A model generated the notes under the pieces. It saw only the letters and a list, made by a program, of their open reading frames with translations. It did not search any database and was not told where the DNA came from. From the NCBI GenBank assembly GCA_022842225.1, contig JALHPX010000010.1, positions 1 to 17,516 of the forward strand: DNA of 17,516 nucleotides, given 5' to 3'. This DNA is from a bacterium (GTDB lineage Bacteria > Bdellovibrionota > FAC87 > UBA2466). Both the position numbers and the translations under genes were made by a program. Positions 8,301-14,818 of the stretch are shown here, in pieces; the first letter of the stretch is position 1, and every line of letters begins with the position of its first letter.

Positions 8301-8938
8301 AGCTGGTGGCTCAAGCAGAAGGCCGCCAAGTGGTGGTGATCGGCGGCTATGTGGGTCTGGGATACGCGGACTACGCCAAGGCTCGGGAAGCTGTGAAGGC
8401 GATGATGATCAAAAATGGCGACGGTGTTCTGTATGTCGGCGTGGGGACCTATCAGGGTATCGGTCTTTCCAATGACTGGATTCCGGAAATCGCTGCGGAA
8501 CTGGGATTCAAAGACATCAAGACGGCGGGCATTGTGAGTCGCAATGCCGTAAGCCTCGGAGTTGCGCGCCAGGATTTTGTTCATTTTGTCGACGGAGAAG
8601 TTCAGAGTTGGAAGAACCAAAGCGCTGACGGAACTTTCGTCGATGTCCGCTTAGTGCAGGACACGGGAGGTCGCCATGTGTTCTTCGAAGGCGGTCAGAT
8701 TTCCGGCGAAACGGCCGCACAGAGTTTGTCGCGCGGGCTGCGCGTAGAGGTAGTTACCGGAGAGGGGGTTGCCCCTGATCCGCAGGCACTGGCCAGACAG
8801 ACGGCACTGCGCCCGGACTTGCCGGCGAGTGGCTTGACCGCTGTCATCGAGCGTTTTGGCAACTCGCCAAACCTGACCGTGACAAACTGCTCAGCGGGAG
8901 TTCTAGCGGCTGGCCAAGGCCAAACGACCGGAAACTAA
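5336..8938 (+). CDS. Large exported multidomain protein with two SLOG/Rossmann-like domains
   Basis: A 1200-aa protein with an N-terminal signal peptide or anchor (basic 1-12, hydrophobic 13-22). Residues 30-280 are largely helical. A well-structured block at about 275-420 contains VNTDIMWVDG (326-335) and FYIHDINHSRR, an H346-D-x-x-H350 pattern that could bind a metal. Residues 560-770 are mixed alpha-beta and unrecognised. Residues 786-935 look like a LOG/SLOG-type Rossmann fold: VYISGAM, then TSGFDAGSE (827-835) as the ligand loop, and VAGGDVIEEE (897-906), with SGPSGAANESA further on. A second fold of the same style spans about 998-1075, with IGGYVGLGY (1002-1010) and GVGTYQGIG (1035-1043). 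Some LOG/SLOG proteins act on or bind nucleotides, so nucleotide binding is inferred. Export of such domains is unusual. It stands alone with its own upstream region. Confidence 0.65.
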   Translation: MRPIIAKPFKFLRLFLFVLAIHGSSVGEVNQLLIDEASRVVSTADQNFPTRLSKPNEQAASLGDLVKSLQKEISENPIYSELADRDLGFAALRIQILNQLQHVSFSFETDHPAYPHERVLAGPYPVQPTLKAIEKALDFFKIAFPNSELSVDRVAKDEAREADLLKAQNDFAREVTKDSFNLYKEMSDRLTQNINAPFNKELMPVIEYLQLKIRSDEGVVQLATHNLHIRQFRQIALDALAKVRAADAPYMDSIEAIERALEFYDIYYRAIDPDRSPVLYHSGRYLYYNHFLKACAPDHILLPTLASLGATDILRTRGVPIGFVGVNTDIMWVDGYYQTPFEFYIHDINHSRRMFQFFVELAKQENKSIHELAQVSDDFVKQTLMPLLSISRNMSEDEKNHRRLIKILLFEILHEDALPALRSVIEKAVLREAGTLTPFETIVDVNNVHYVMEPGATTLRYVYRKLAHDFYDMPGERVDNIVAPDYRTEANILKAAEHLFGALGLKVDLKKFTELVSTDEGLPGDFRATVERDNLRRLGETKPLVDTGRMLKLAITELVRNPNFGYEIDFRRPPAFRQFMPDNGILKVHLSVPILGGQSIDVVVGVSPERLGVNPSIGSVRQIRGAHRIVEIKSFGRISMETLRSELLSQFAGSDYLLTVQAHDPDANAIVAMANQLGIKTLMLANVNNSRGASDASPTYFAPLPDEQSLEEMWDGLVATEDFIEHLRIDLTQNPSPLLRKTWSEFVLRHRETRHRLETALISERNVRPATLDEISKGIGKDKTPVYISGAMLKSWALLSPAEQDQVRDTAHRLVDSLDPNTTYLITSGFDAGSEREFHHAAQLRGIDVVAAIAESTDPATVGSSMTRAVIVSNTWSGKSRPVLEHLQHNNGVAVFVAGGDVIEEEIRMAQDMGVRHVLMSGPSGAANESAKRAPHRAFANADEAMALLYQSNPKMIRPEYKRPARDALYSRVSRELQKQGVREVSYRELVAQAEGRQVVVIGGYVGLGYADYAKAREAVKAMMIKNGDGVLYVGVGTYQGIGLSNDWIPEIAAELGFKDIKTAGIVSRNAVSLGVARQDFVHFVDGEVQSWKNQSADGTFVDVRLVQDTGGRHVFFEGGQISGETAAQSLSRGLRVEVVTGEGVAPDPQALARQTALRPDLPASGLTAVIERFGNSPNLTVTNCSAGVLAAGQGQTTGN

Positions 8939-8974
8939 GCCTGGGTGTCGTTTGCGGCCATCTACCGGGTTTAA

Positions 8975-9003
8975 TTGACAATCAACAGCCCGGACCGTAA
9001 TTT
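8975..9003 (+). promoter_or_regulatory. Candidate sigma70 promoter for tRNA-Asp
   Basis: A perfect TTGACA (8975-8980), a 17-nt spacer and TAATTT (8998-9003) lie about 75 nt upstream of the tRNA. The -10 is only a 3/6 match. A nearer alternative is TTGTTT (9033-9038) with TAACTC (9058-9063), which has a longer, 19-nt spacer. Confidence 0.35.
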
Positions 9004-9076
9004 CCTCAGTCTGTTAGTTGGCCTGCCAACGCTTGTTTCGGACCTGTCCGGGACGGGTAACTCGCTCAATCTAAAG

Positions 9077-9161
<85 letters not shown>

Positions 9162-9215
9162 ACTTCTAGTCATTTCAAATAAATTTCCCTTAATCAGTTG
9201 GCGGCTTTTTTTGTT

Positions 9216-9266
9216 GGGGGCTACCGGGACTCTAACCCGCGGCCAGGGACAAGTCTTGAGACTTGT
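9216..9266 (-). other. Inverted tRNA 3'-end fragment with adjoining palindrome
   Basis: Read on the minus strand, 9244-9225 matches the T arm of the neighbouring tRNA-Asp (its 9122-9141) with one difference in 20 positions (T-loop TTCGAGT becomes TTAGAGT). The match continues loosely into a C-rich acceptor-like end at 9216. Directly upstream on that strand is a perfect hairpin, ACAAGTCT-TG-AGACTTGT on the plus strand (9249-9266), where an anticodon arm could sit. No matching 5' acceptor or D arm is seen, so this is a tRNA-derived fragment and not a working tRNA. The rest of 9154-9409 holds a T7 run at about 9206-9212 and no gene that I can see. Confidence 0.55.
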
Positions 9267-9409
9267 TGGGGGTGTTGAGAGGTGAGCAATTTTGTCTGCC
9301 TCGCGATTTTTTATCTAGCTGACAATATGGACCGCAATGAAGAATTTTCCGTTGGACTCTGCCTACGGCTACCAGGTCTTCATTAGACATCTTCAATGAA
9401 TAAACATTG

Positions 9410-10122
9410 CTAGATCAGAATCGCTTCTCGCTGCTCGAGTAAGGAGTACGAATCATCTTGTTCACCTAAATCGGAGCCGGGTCGCAAAAACAGCATCGAA
9501 TAAAACCACAAACCTAGTAGCGACGCGAGGATGGTAACGGCCATTCGGATGCGCGGTCTGCCGAGTCGCTGCGATCGCTTTCGCAGAACCATTCCACCAT
9601 AGAAGAGAAGCGATGTGACGAGCGGTGTGAACAGGGGAAGCAGTCGAGAATAGGGAATTATCTCATACAAATCAGTCCGAAAAATTCCGACCATAACGAG
9701 ATAAGGAGAGGTGAGGGCAAAAAGAGCGACAAAGAAATCGTATGCAAGGTGCACCAGCGAGTGCACCTTAAGAGCAGAGATGCCCGCCCAATCCAATGCC
9801 TTTTGTTTAGTTGTGAATGAGTGAAATTCCGTCACTACATTATTCTTGAATGCAAATTCGTCTGTCGTGTGAGCATCAATCCATTCTGAATGATTTTTAA
9901 GTCGCACTTTTACATGAACGTTTACAACGACCCTGTCGTTAGCGGGATAGAACTCTACCGGATTGCAGGCTCCCTCTGCCCAGGTGCTTCTGCCCTCTTC
10001 AAAGTGTTTTTTTAGCGCGTCCAGTCCGCGAAATGAGCCGGAGTTCGGAGAGCCTTCGAATTCAATGCGAAACGCGTTTGCATTAAATAAACTTCAATTT
10101 TTTTATTAGGTTTAGTTGCCAT
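9410..10122 (-). pseudogene. NTF2/SnoaL-like domain fused to a membrane tail, N-terminus disrupted
   Basis: The minus-strand frame from 10093 to 9410 is open for 227 residues but has no ATG or GTG before GTG 9907. Read from 10093 it contains a typical NTF2/SnoaL-like middle and end: RIEFEG, GSFRGLDALKKHFEEG, FYPANDRVVVNVHVKVR, an aromatic strand, and FTTKQKALDWAGI. The first helix of the domain is missing. A plausible original start, ATG 10122 with GAGGGG upstream, reads MATKPNKKIEVYL in another frame, so a deletion with a frameshift probably removed the join. After the domain come about three hydrophobic helices and an acidic tail. A truncated protein from GTG 9907 (165 aa, membrane tail plus half a domain) is possible but would not fold as NTF2. 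Its place in the segment behind tRNA-Asp suggests an accessory or scarred locus. Confidence 0.6.
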
Positions 10123-10157
10123 CTTTCTGATGAACCCCTCGTAAGCCTATCTGCACG

Positions 10158-10169
10158 GCCACTTTCACC
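10158..10169 (+). repeat. 12-bp direct repeat (copy 2)
   Basis: GCCACTTTCACC is identical to 9150-9161 at the tRNA-Asp 3' end. The two copies bound about 1 kb that contains the inverted tRNA fragment and the broken NTF2-like gene. No integrase or recombinase is present. Confidence 0.5.
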
Positions 10170-10187
10170 GCCGCCGCATCCTTGTTA

Positions 10188-10216
10188 TTGACACATCTGT
10201 TTTATGCATAGATATC
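10188..10216 (+). promoter_or_regulatory. Candidate sigma70 promoter of the lipoprotein pair
   Basis: TTGACA (10188-10193), a 17-nt spacer and GATATC (10211-10216) lie just before ATG 10226. The -35 is perfect and the -10 is a 3/6 match. A start site here would give a very short leader, so the exact -10 is uncertain. Confidence 0.35.
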
Positions 10217-10225
10217 CAACCGATT

Positions 10226-10630
10226 ATGAAAAAGCTCCTGCTGATTCTTGGAATCTCCCTTCTTTCCGGTTGCTCTACCACCGCCGTAAGACCTAATGAG
10301 GCAATACTGCGACTCATGCCAATTGCGAAATATCGAGAACCCTCGGTCAAAAACGATGCGAAGCTAATAGTAGTTCGTGACGCAGGCTTCGTTGGTTCTG
10401 CATGCATCGTTGAAATTTCCTTGGAAGGGGAAAAGATAGGGGAGCTGCAACAAAAAGAAAAATTCGAGTTTAATTTAGAGCCAAAGAAGTACGTTCTGGG
10501 CGCCAAGTTGGGCGGATCGGCTTGCGAGGGCAATCTAACAGGGGACGCAGAGGTTTCACTGGCTAGCAAACAGACGGCTATCTATCGAGTCCAATTGAAA
10601 GAGCCAATGCTATTGAAGGTTGCCAAATAG
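10226..10630 (+). CDS. Lipoprotein with a DUF2846/PEGA-like domain
   Basis: A 134-aa lipoprotein. MKK, a hydrophobic stretch and the lipobox LLSGC put the lipidated Cys at residue 16. After a short linker, residues 44-120 form a small beta domain: KLIVVRDAGFVGSA, then ISLEGEKIGELQ, then FEFNLEPKKYVLGAK. This is the layout of DUF2846 or PEGA-type domains, in which a surface loop is followed by 'value is X, limit is Y' strands. Such proteins usually sit on the periplasmic face of a membrane; a ligand is not known. It is followed after 14 nt by another exported protein, so the two probably form an operon under the promoter at 10188. Confidence 0.7.
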   Translation: MKKLLLILGISLLSGCSTTAVRPNEAILRLMPIAKYREPSVKNDAKLIVVRDAGFVGSACIVEISLEGEKIGELQQKEKFEFNLEPKKYVLGAKLGGSACEGNLTGDAEVSLASKQTAIYRVQLKEPMLLKVAK

Positions 10631-10644
10631 TCTTGGAGGGTTAC

Positions 10645-11100
10645 GTGCCGTCTCTAATAGTTTTGTCCTTTCTTTTTCTACCTAGTGTGCTCTTCGCACT
10701 TGAGCCGATGTCCAAAGATCAAGCGTCATCTGCCGCTCGAGCAGCTTGTGTTAGCTTTGTCCACGAGGCGCTGCAGTACGGGGTCGATTATGCCACCGAA
10801 AAAAAAGGAGCCATGACTCGACCGATCGCCGAGAAAGTGGTTTCGCTGGTAAGTGAAATGAAAAGAGCTCTTATATCCGCGAAAAATTTCGAGGAGAAGG
10901 AAGCAGTGGAGGCTCGGTTCCTGGTGAGCATGAACGCTTTAATAGACAAAGATCTGCCTGTGATTAAAGCTGAATGCCAGAAGCTGGAGGCTATTCTTCA
11001 GAAATGTACTGCATACCCAGAGGATCGCGGCAAAGAATGTTTGATCTTTGAAGCGAAGAAAATTTTTCCTCCGATTAAGAAAATTCTAATCGGAAAGTAA
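10645..11100 (+). CDS. Small exported helical protein, unknown
   Basis: A 151-aa product. The frame is open from TTG 10633, but an SD, GGAGG (10635-10639), lies 5 nt before GTG 10645. Starting there gives a clean signal peptide (hydrophobic 4-16, cut after LFA-LEP). The mature part is almost all helix, with four Cys residues (two near the start, two in the stretch LQKCTAYPEDRGKEC) that could form disulfides in the periplasm. The C-terminus is Lys/Ile-rich. It is the second gene of a probable two-gene operon with the lipoprotein. No family is recognised. Confidence 0.65.
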   Translation: MPSLIVLSFLFLPSVLFALEPMSKDQASSAARAACVSFVHEALQYGVDYATEKKGAMTRPIAEKVVSLVSEMKRALISAKNFEEKEAVEARFLVSMNALIDKDLPVIKAECQKLEAILQKCTAYPEDRGKECLIFEAKKIFPPIKKILIGK

Positions 11101-11153
11101 GTTTTCCACCGCACAAGTTTTACAGCCCCCGATGCCTGCCATTTGGCCTATCG

Positions 11154-11360
11154 TTATCTAGGTAATAAGTCCTTCACTTGGTCGATGTATCGGTCGAACT
11201 GCTTTTTCATCTGCGCCAGTTCGCGATTATTATCCGAAAATTTCGCAGAGGCGCCGGTATCGACGAGCGCGATCCTTCCGTTGTCATCGTCGTTCTTCCG
11301 TTCCTTCCGCGGATTGCTCAAACGCTGGAAAAGATAATTCCCCCAACGACTGCTGGCGGC
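11154..11360 (-). pseudogene. Small minus-strand frame without ATG start, possible gene remnant
   Basis: The minus strand is open for 68 codons between a TGA at about 11363 and the TAA at 11156-11154. The peptide looks protein-like: a basic/acidic stretch, then GRIALVDTGASAK, then LAQMKKQFDRYIDQVKDLLPR, an amphipathic helix. The only usable start near the front is TTG 11321, with no SD. It may be the end of a decayed gene. The remaining sequence of 11101-11487 shows nothing else apart from a weak hairpin with an A-run near 11415-11440, which could be the terminator of the macro-domain gene. Confidence 0.3.
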
Positions 11361-11487
11361 TCACCTGCTTTAACTTATGAAATTCTGGCCAGCCAGCGCT
11401 CCAACGACTAGGATAAAAAAATACTGGGCACTAAAAAGTACTTGTAACCAGCCGCTATAGTCGACGTTTTGTCACCCTTCCCAACAA

Positions 11488-11976
11488 CTAGTTCACTTCC
11501 TTAGCAGTCTCGCCTTTTTTGAAAGTGGAATACACATAAACAGGCACGCCGATATCCGCCATAGATTCCCACATGAGGGGCTTCACTTCTTCCCACCTTA
11601 AGCCGCCAACGCCGGTAGCAATTTTGGTGATCGCGACACTTTTAAATCCTTGCGCCTTCACCTCTTTTTTCAGCTCCTTGAAGCAGTGGTTTAGGTTCGG
11701 CAACGTCGCCTTCCCGGGGTGGGAATCCCGGCCTTCGCTGGCATCCTGGGTGAAGAGGCTAATTATTCGAGTATTTCCTGTTCCTCCCCAGGTCCATAGT
11801 GTTCCTGGCTTTGGATTGTAAGTTGAGCAATAGTGACGAAAATCTTTGTAAAGCGCCGGCCACATTTCTCGAATGCTCAACGCCAATCCCTGGTTGAAGG
11901 AATCTTTGGGCGATACCCCATGAACAATAACAGACGCCTTACTTAAGAGAATATCCCCAGTTACTTCGTGCAGCAC
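11488..11976 (-). CDS. Macro-domain protein (ADP-ribose binding or hydrolysing)
   Basis: A 162-aa single-domain protein. It begins EVTGDILLSKASVIVHGVS, the first strand and the Asp that binds the adenine of ADP-ribose, then QGLALSIREMWPALYKDF, the phosphate-loop helix. TLWTWGG-x6-IISLFTQ, then a helix, and ITKIATGVGGLRWEEVKPLM form the C-terminal half. The pattern is closest to the ALC1/TARG1/DarG branch, which removes or binds ADP-ribose. The Asp used by TARG1 (in GCGLDRLQW) is replaced here by Gly, as in DarG. The usual NAAN after the first strand is absent. The start is GTG 11976, because a perfect AGGAGG (11981-11986 on the minus strand) is 4 nt away. There is no DarT-like toxin next to it, so it is an orphan. 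Confidence 0.8.
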   Translation of the reverse strand: MLHEVTGDILLSKASVIVHGVSPKDSFNQGLALSIREMWPALYKDFRHYCSTYNPKPGTLWTWGGTGNTRIISLFTQDASEGRDSHPGKATLPNLNHCFKELKKEVKAQGFKSVAITKIATGVGGLRWEEVKPLMWESMADIGVPVYVYSTFKKGETAKEVN

Positions 11977-12227
11977 ATTTCCTCCTGAAAAAGTTTAATG
12001 TGAGTCGATAGTGCAAGACTCGAACCAGCAGCATCTAGCAGCAAACACATTAGCGGCAGACTATATCTTGGGACATTTAGACCCAAAACGGGCAAAAATG
12101 CCCACGAACCGGTTCCGCCGGATCTCACAGTAGTTGAAATTGCGTCTTCTAATTTTGCTCCGGTATTGACGACCCATGACCGAGGTGTTTCCCTTTGGCT
12201 TTATTCCCTGAAAGGTTGAGGTGCCAT

Positions 12228-13202
12228 TTGTTAAACACCATCTGGGCGGTAGACGCATTTCACTCCAACCCAAAAGTCCAACTCCGGTCTCTTCGCGCAG
12301 CCGAAGCAATGGCGGGAAAGAAGCCGCTGCAAGTCACTCCGGTTTCTGTATTGCCTTGGGGCCGTTTTGATGCAGAGTCCCTTCAGTTTCTCAATAAGTG
12401 GCACGACTTGGCCAGTGTAGGCGATGCAAGAGTTGTTAAGCTCCTCAAGGCTGAAAAAAGCCCTGCCCTAAAGCCGCATCGCTTGCTATCGCAGGAGAAA
12501 TCCTCTTTATCTCAGTCGGTTACTTCACTCATCCATTTCGCTATTTCTGAGAAAGCCGATCTGATAGTAACTAGCACTCATGCTCGTAGCGGCCCTGCCA
12601 GCCTTGTTCTTGGAAGCTTCTCCGAAAGCCTCGTGTATCAGTCACCCATTCCAGTATTGCTCGTGAATCCAAAAGCGTCAGCGCTTAAGCGAATAAAATC
12701 TATCTTGTTCGCCACAGATTTTTCAGAGGCTTCTTATGCTGCATTTAAGAAAGTTGTTCAGTTGGCCAACCCATTAGGGGCAGAAGTCATTCTCTTTCAC
12801 AAACTTCAATTTCCCACAGTGGAAGGTTTGCCACCGCTTCTGTTTTCCACAACACCTTCAGCGCTCCGAGAGAGCACACAAGCAACCGGGCAGAAATGGA
12901 TTAAATGGAGTGAGCAGCAAGGGGTAAAGATGCAGCTCCAAATAAATACCGGTAAAGCAGATCGACTCAAAGAGTTACAAAAAGCATCCAAGAAACTTGG
13001 CAATAGCGCAGTGGTTGCCATGGCGGCGCAGAGCGGAGCATTAGAATCGAATCTGCTGGGTAGCCTTACCCAAAAAGTTATCCGTTCCATTAGCTGCCCT
13101 GTATTGGTGATTCGCTCGGAGCAGGAAACGCTTGTTAAAAAATTCTTATCCGAAGTGATTCGTCTGGGCTACGCGTACACTGCCCAGCCGCTCATTCGAT
13201 AA
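12228..13202 (+). CDS. Tandem universal stress protein (UspA family)
   Basis: A 324-aa protein made of two Usp domains in a row. Domain 1 starts LNTIWAVDAF, though its first half is poorly conserved, and ends with the characteristic STHARSG-x7-GSFSESLVYQSPIPVLLV. Domain 2 starts near residue 155 with IKSILFATDFSEASYAAF and ends with AAQSGALESNLLGSLTQKVI-x4-CPVLVI. These G-x(8-9)-GS loops are the ATP-binding motif of the family. A short helical tail follows. The frame is open from TTG 12195, but GAGG (12218-12221) lies 6 nt before TTG 12228 and the domain begins there, so the start is moved. Tandem Usps generally help survival in stress or stationary phase. The next gene begins 2 nt after its stop. 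Confidence 0.85.
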   Translation: MLNTIWAVDAFHSNPKVQLRSLRAAEAMAGKKPLQVTPVSVLPWGRFDAESLQFLNKWHDLASVGDARVVKLLKAEKSPALKPHRLLSQEKSSLSQSVTSLIHFAISEKADLIVTSTHARSGPASLVLGSFSESLVYQSPIPVLLVNPKASALKRIKSILFATDFSEASYAAFKKVVQLANPLGAEVILFHKLQFPTVEGLPPLLFSTTPSALRESTQATGQKWIKWSEQQGVKMQLQINTGKADRLKELQKASKKLGNSAVVAMAAQSGALESNLLGSLTQKVIRSISCPVLVIRSEQETLVKKFLSEVIRLGYAYTAQPLIR

Positions 13203-13204
13203 GA

Positions 13205-13600
13205 ATGAATCCCAATAAAAACCATCTAGAGGCGGCAAGCTGGCTTTTCGCATCTATAGGTTTTGCTTTTTGTATTTTGTCTTTTTTTGATCCAGCGTTC
13301 GATCGACTAAACGCGATTCTGATTCCAGACGCCGCTCCCGCTGACCCTACGTCTCGGTTGTATGCCCTTGTTATGGGCGCGGTGCTCGCCGGGTTTGGGA
13401 CGACCCTCGCAATACTGGCGCGGACAGCAACCGTCGAACCAGGGAACGTCGATAAAGCGATACTCGCTGGCTTCTCAACTTGGTTTTTTCTCGATACCGG
13501 TGGATCTCTGCTTCACGGCTCGTGGCAGAACGCGGTATTTAACAGCGTCGCATTAGCAATTTTTCTTCCGGGTCTCATGCAACGGTTGAGGCGACAATAG
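13205..13600 (+). CDS. Four-helix inner-membrane protein, unknown
   Basis: A 131-aa protein with four predicted transmembrane helices at about 10-29, 50-71, 84-103 and 108-126. A Pro/Asp-rich loop, DAAPADPTSR, lies between helices 1 and 2, and the C-terminal end is basic (RLRRQ). It starts two bases after the Usp stop, so it is very likely translated from the same message. The compact four-helix layout is seen in several uncharacterised membrane families. I cannot assign one. The pairing with a tandem Usp suggests a membrane partner in the stress response, but that is inference. Confidence 0.75.
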   Translation: MNPNKNHLEAASWLFASIGFAFCILSFFDPAFDRLNAILIPDAAPADPTSRLYALVMGAVLAGFGTTLAILARTATVEPGNVDKAILAGFSTWFFLDTGGSLLHGSWQNAVFNSVALAIFLPGLMQRLRRQ

Positions 13601-13778
13601 ACAATAAAAGTTAGAGTCCCACAGTGTGGCCCTCCCCCTTTGCCTGTACGATGCTACCCGTCTTGTAACCAAAGCGAATTAGGACATCTTTACTCCGTAC
13701 CAACCACGAATCATGAAACGCTGCCCAAATAGAGATAAACTAGCTACCAACAGAAGTGTTCATCCCACGAGGTTCCTG

Positions 13779-14264
13779 GTGCCTAAGCGTTTCCCGAGTG
13801 TAGCCTTGGGTCTGGTCTTGTTCTTATGTCTATCTCAATGTGGCGGAGATTTGCCTGAGGGTTTCTCGGAGCAAGATGGCCAGCTAGTTCTCAATGTGAC
13901 TGATGCAATCCAGTTGCCCGTGAGTTTCTCACGCGATTTCGGATCTTTAAGCACTGAAGGGGAATCAGAACTGAAGTTCCGAATAGAGAATTCCCGAGCC
14001 AATCCAATCGGCACCGGCTCGATTGCGTTGAATTCTGGAGTTGCTTCCATTTGCTCTTGTGATGGGGGGGCGCTGACTTTGGGGCAGTTGGGTCAAGGCG
14101 GATGTCTAAAAGTGAAAATCTCACTCGATGCTTCGGTATCGGGGAGTCAGCAGGCGCGATTGGAATTTTTGGGGATTGTTAACATTGAGTTAAGCGGCGA
14201 AATTTCAGCGCGCAGGGTTACTAGCAACCGCAATCTTACCGTTGGTGGGGATTGTGGCTTCTAG
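13779..14264 (+). CDS. Lipoprotein with an Ig-like (choice-of-anchor D type) domain
   Basis: A 161-aa product. The frame is open from ATG 13713. However, GAGG (13769-13772) lies 6 nt before GTG 13779, and that start gives a textbook lipoprotein signal: PKR, hydrophobic 7-18, then L-S-Q-C with the lipidated Cys at 21. Gln at -1 of the lipobox is unusual. The mature part is a single beta sandwich: VSFSRDFGSLSTEGESEL, FRIEN, then three Cys-containing strands ending in FLGIVNIELSGEIS. This is the style of the Ig-like domains that follow choice-of-anchor D proteins. A surface or periplasmic binding role is inferred only. No partner gene is evident. Confidence 0.65.
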   Translation: MPKRFPSVALGLVLFLCLSQCGGDLPEGFSEQDGQLVLNVTDAIQLPVSFSRDFGSLSTEGESELKFRIENSRANPIGTGSIALNSGVASICSCDGGALTLGQLGQGGCLKVKISLDASVSGSQQARLEFLGIVNIELSGEISARRVTSNRNLTVGGDCGF

Positions 14265-14298
14265 TTCTTTAGCCGTCGCTTTGGTTCGTTGCACAGGT

Positions 14299-14326
14299 TT
14301 GACATCGACCGATTAAGCAATAATCC
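14299..14326 (+). promoter_or_regulatory. Candidate sigma70 promoter of the 14350 gene
   Basis: TTGACA (14299-14304), a 16-nt spacer and TAATCC (14321-14326) lie about 24 nt before ATG 14350. The -35 is perfect; the -10 is a modest match. Confidence 0.35.
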
Positions 14327-14349
14327 TTCTCCCCAATGAGGTGGGAAAC

Positions 14350-14802
14350 ATGAAGAATTATTCTTGGATTTTTGGGCTTGTCATTTTTGCATCCTCGGTT
14401 GGATACGCGGATTCATACGGATTGAAATCGCTGCAGTGCACACCCGTATTGGGTTCTGCTTATTTAGTGACGGTAACGGATTCGGAAGTAACGTTTACGG
14501 AATCCTCGGTCGAAACGAAATCAGGTAGCTCCAGGCTCGTGCGAAAAGATCGCCACACTTTTCCCATCGAAAGCTGCAGCTTTGAGCCCTTTTCCATCGA
14601 TTTAGAATGTCAGGATCCCGCTGACAAAAAGGTATCACTCGCCGTTTCCTTGACGCGATCCAGCGGCAAATCCAAGTCGCACGAAATCGAATTTGATATT
14701 CAAGGGATTAAGGATGCGAAATCCAAAACCTTCCGCACTGCCCGAATTGAGATGGGCAAAGATTCTCGTTGCGTGGTGAACGATACTTTTGAAGTGCTTT
14801 AA
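14350..14802 (+). CDS. Small exported protein, unknown
   Basis: A 150-aa product. The frame is open from GTG 14341, but GAGGTG (14338-14343) sits about 6 nt before ATG 14350, which is the better start. The signal peptide has a hydrophobic stretch at 6-17 and a likely cut after GYA-DS. The mature part is a two-strand-rich domain with four Cys residues (two in LKSLQC and ESCSFEP, two in LECQDP and SRCVV), which may form two disulfides. It ends by converging on the YdeI/OmdA-family gene, with a short imperfect hairpin (14802-14819) between them that could end transcription both ways. No family is recognised. Confidence 0.7.
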   Translation: MKNYSWIFGLVIFASSVGYADSYGLKSLQCTPVLGSAYLVTVTDSEVTFTESSVETKSGSSRLVRKDRHTFPIESCSFEPFSIDLECQDPADKKVSLAVSLTRSSGKSKSHEIEFDIQGIKDAKSKTFRTARIEMGKDSRCVVNDTFEVL

Positions 14803-14818
14803 GACCTGGGCGCAGGCC

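Noticed and set aside
7901..8620. 239-codon minus-strand frame inside the 1200-aa gene
   Set aside because: It is antisense to well-conserved glycine-rich motifs, His/Arg-rich like a shadow frame, and has no SD.
12090..12103. Perfect hairpin GGGCAAAAATGCCC
   Set aside because: It has no T-run on either strand and lies outside gene ends, so I do not call it a terminator.
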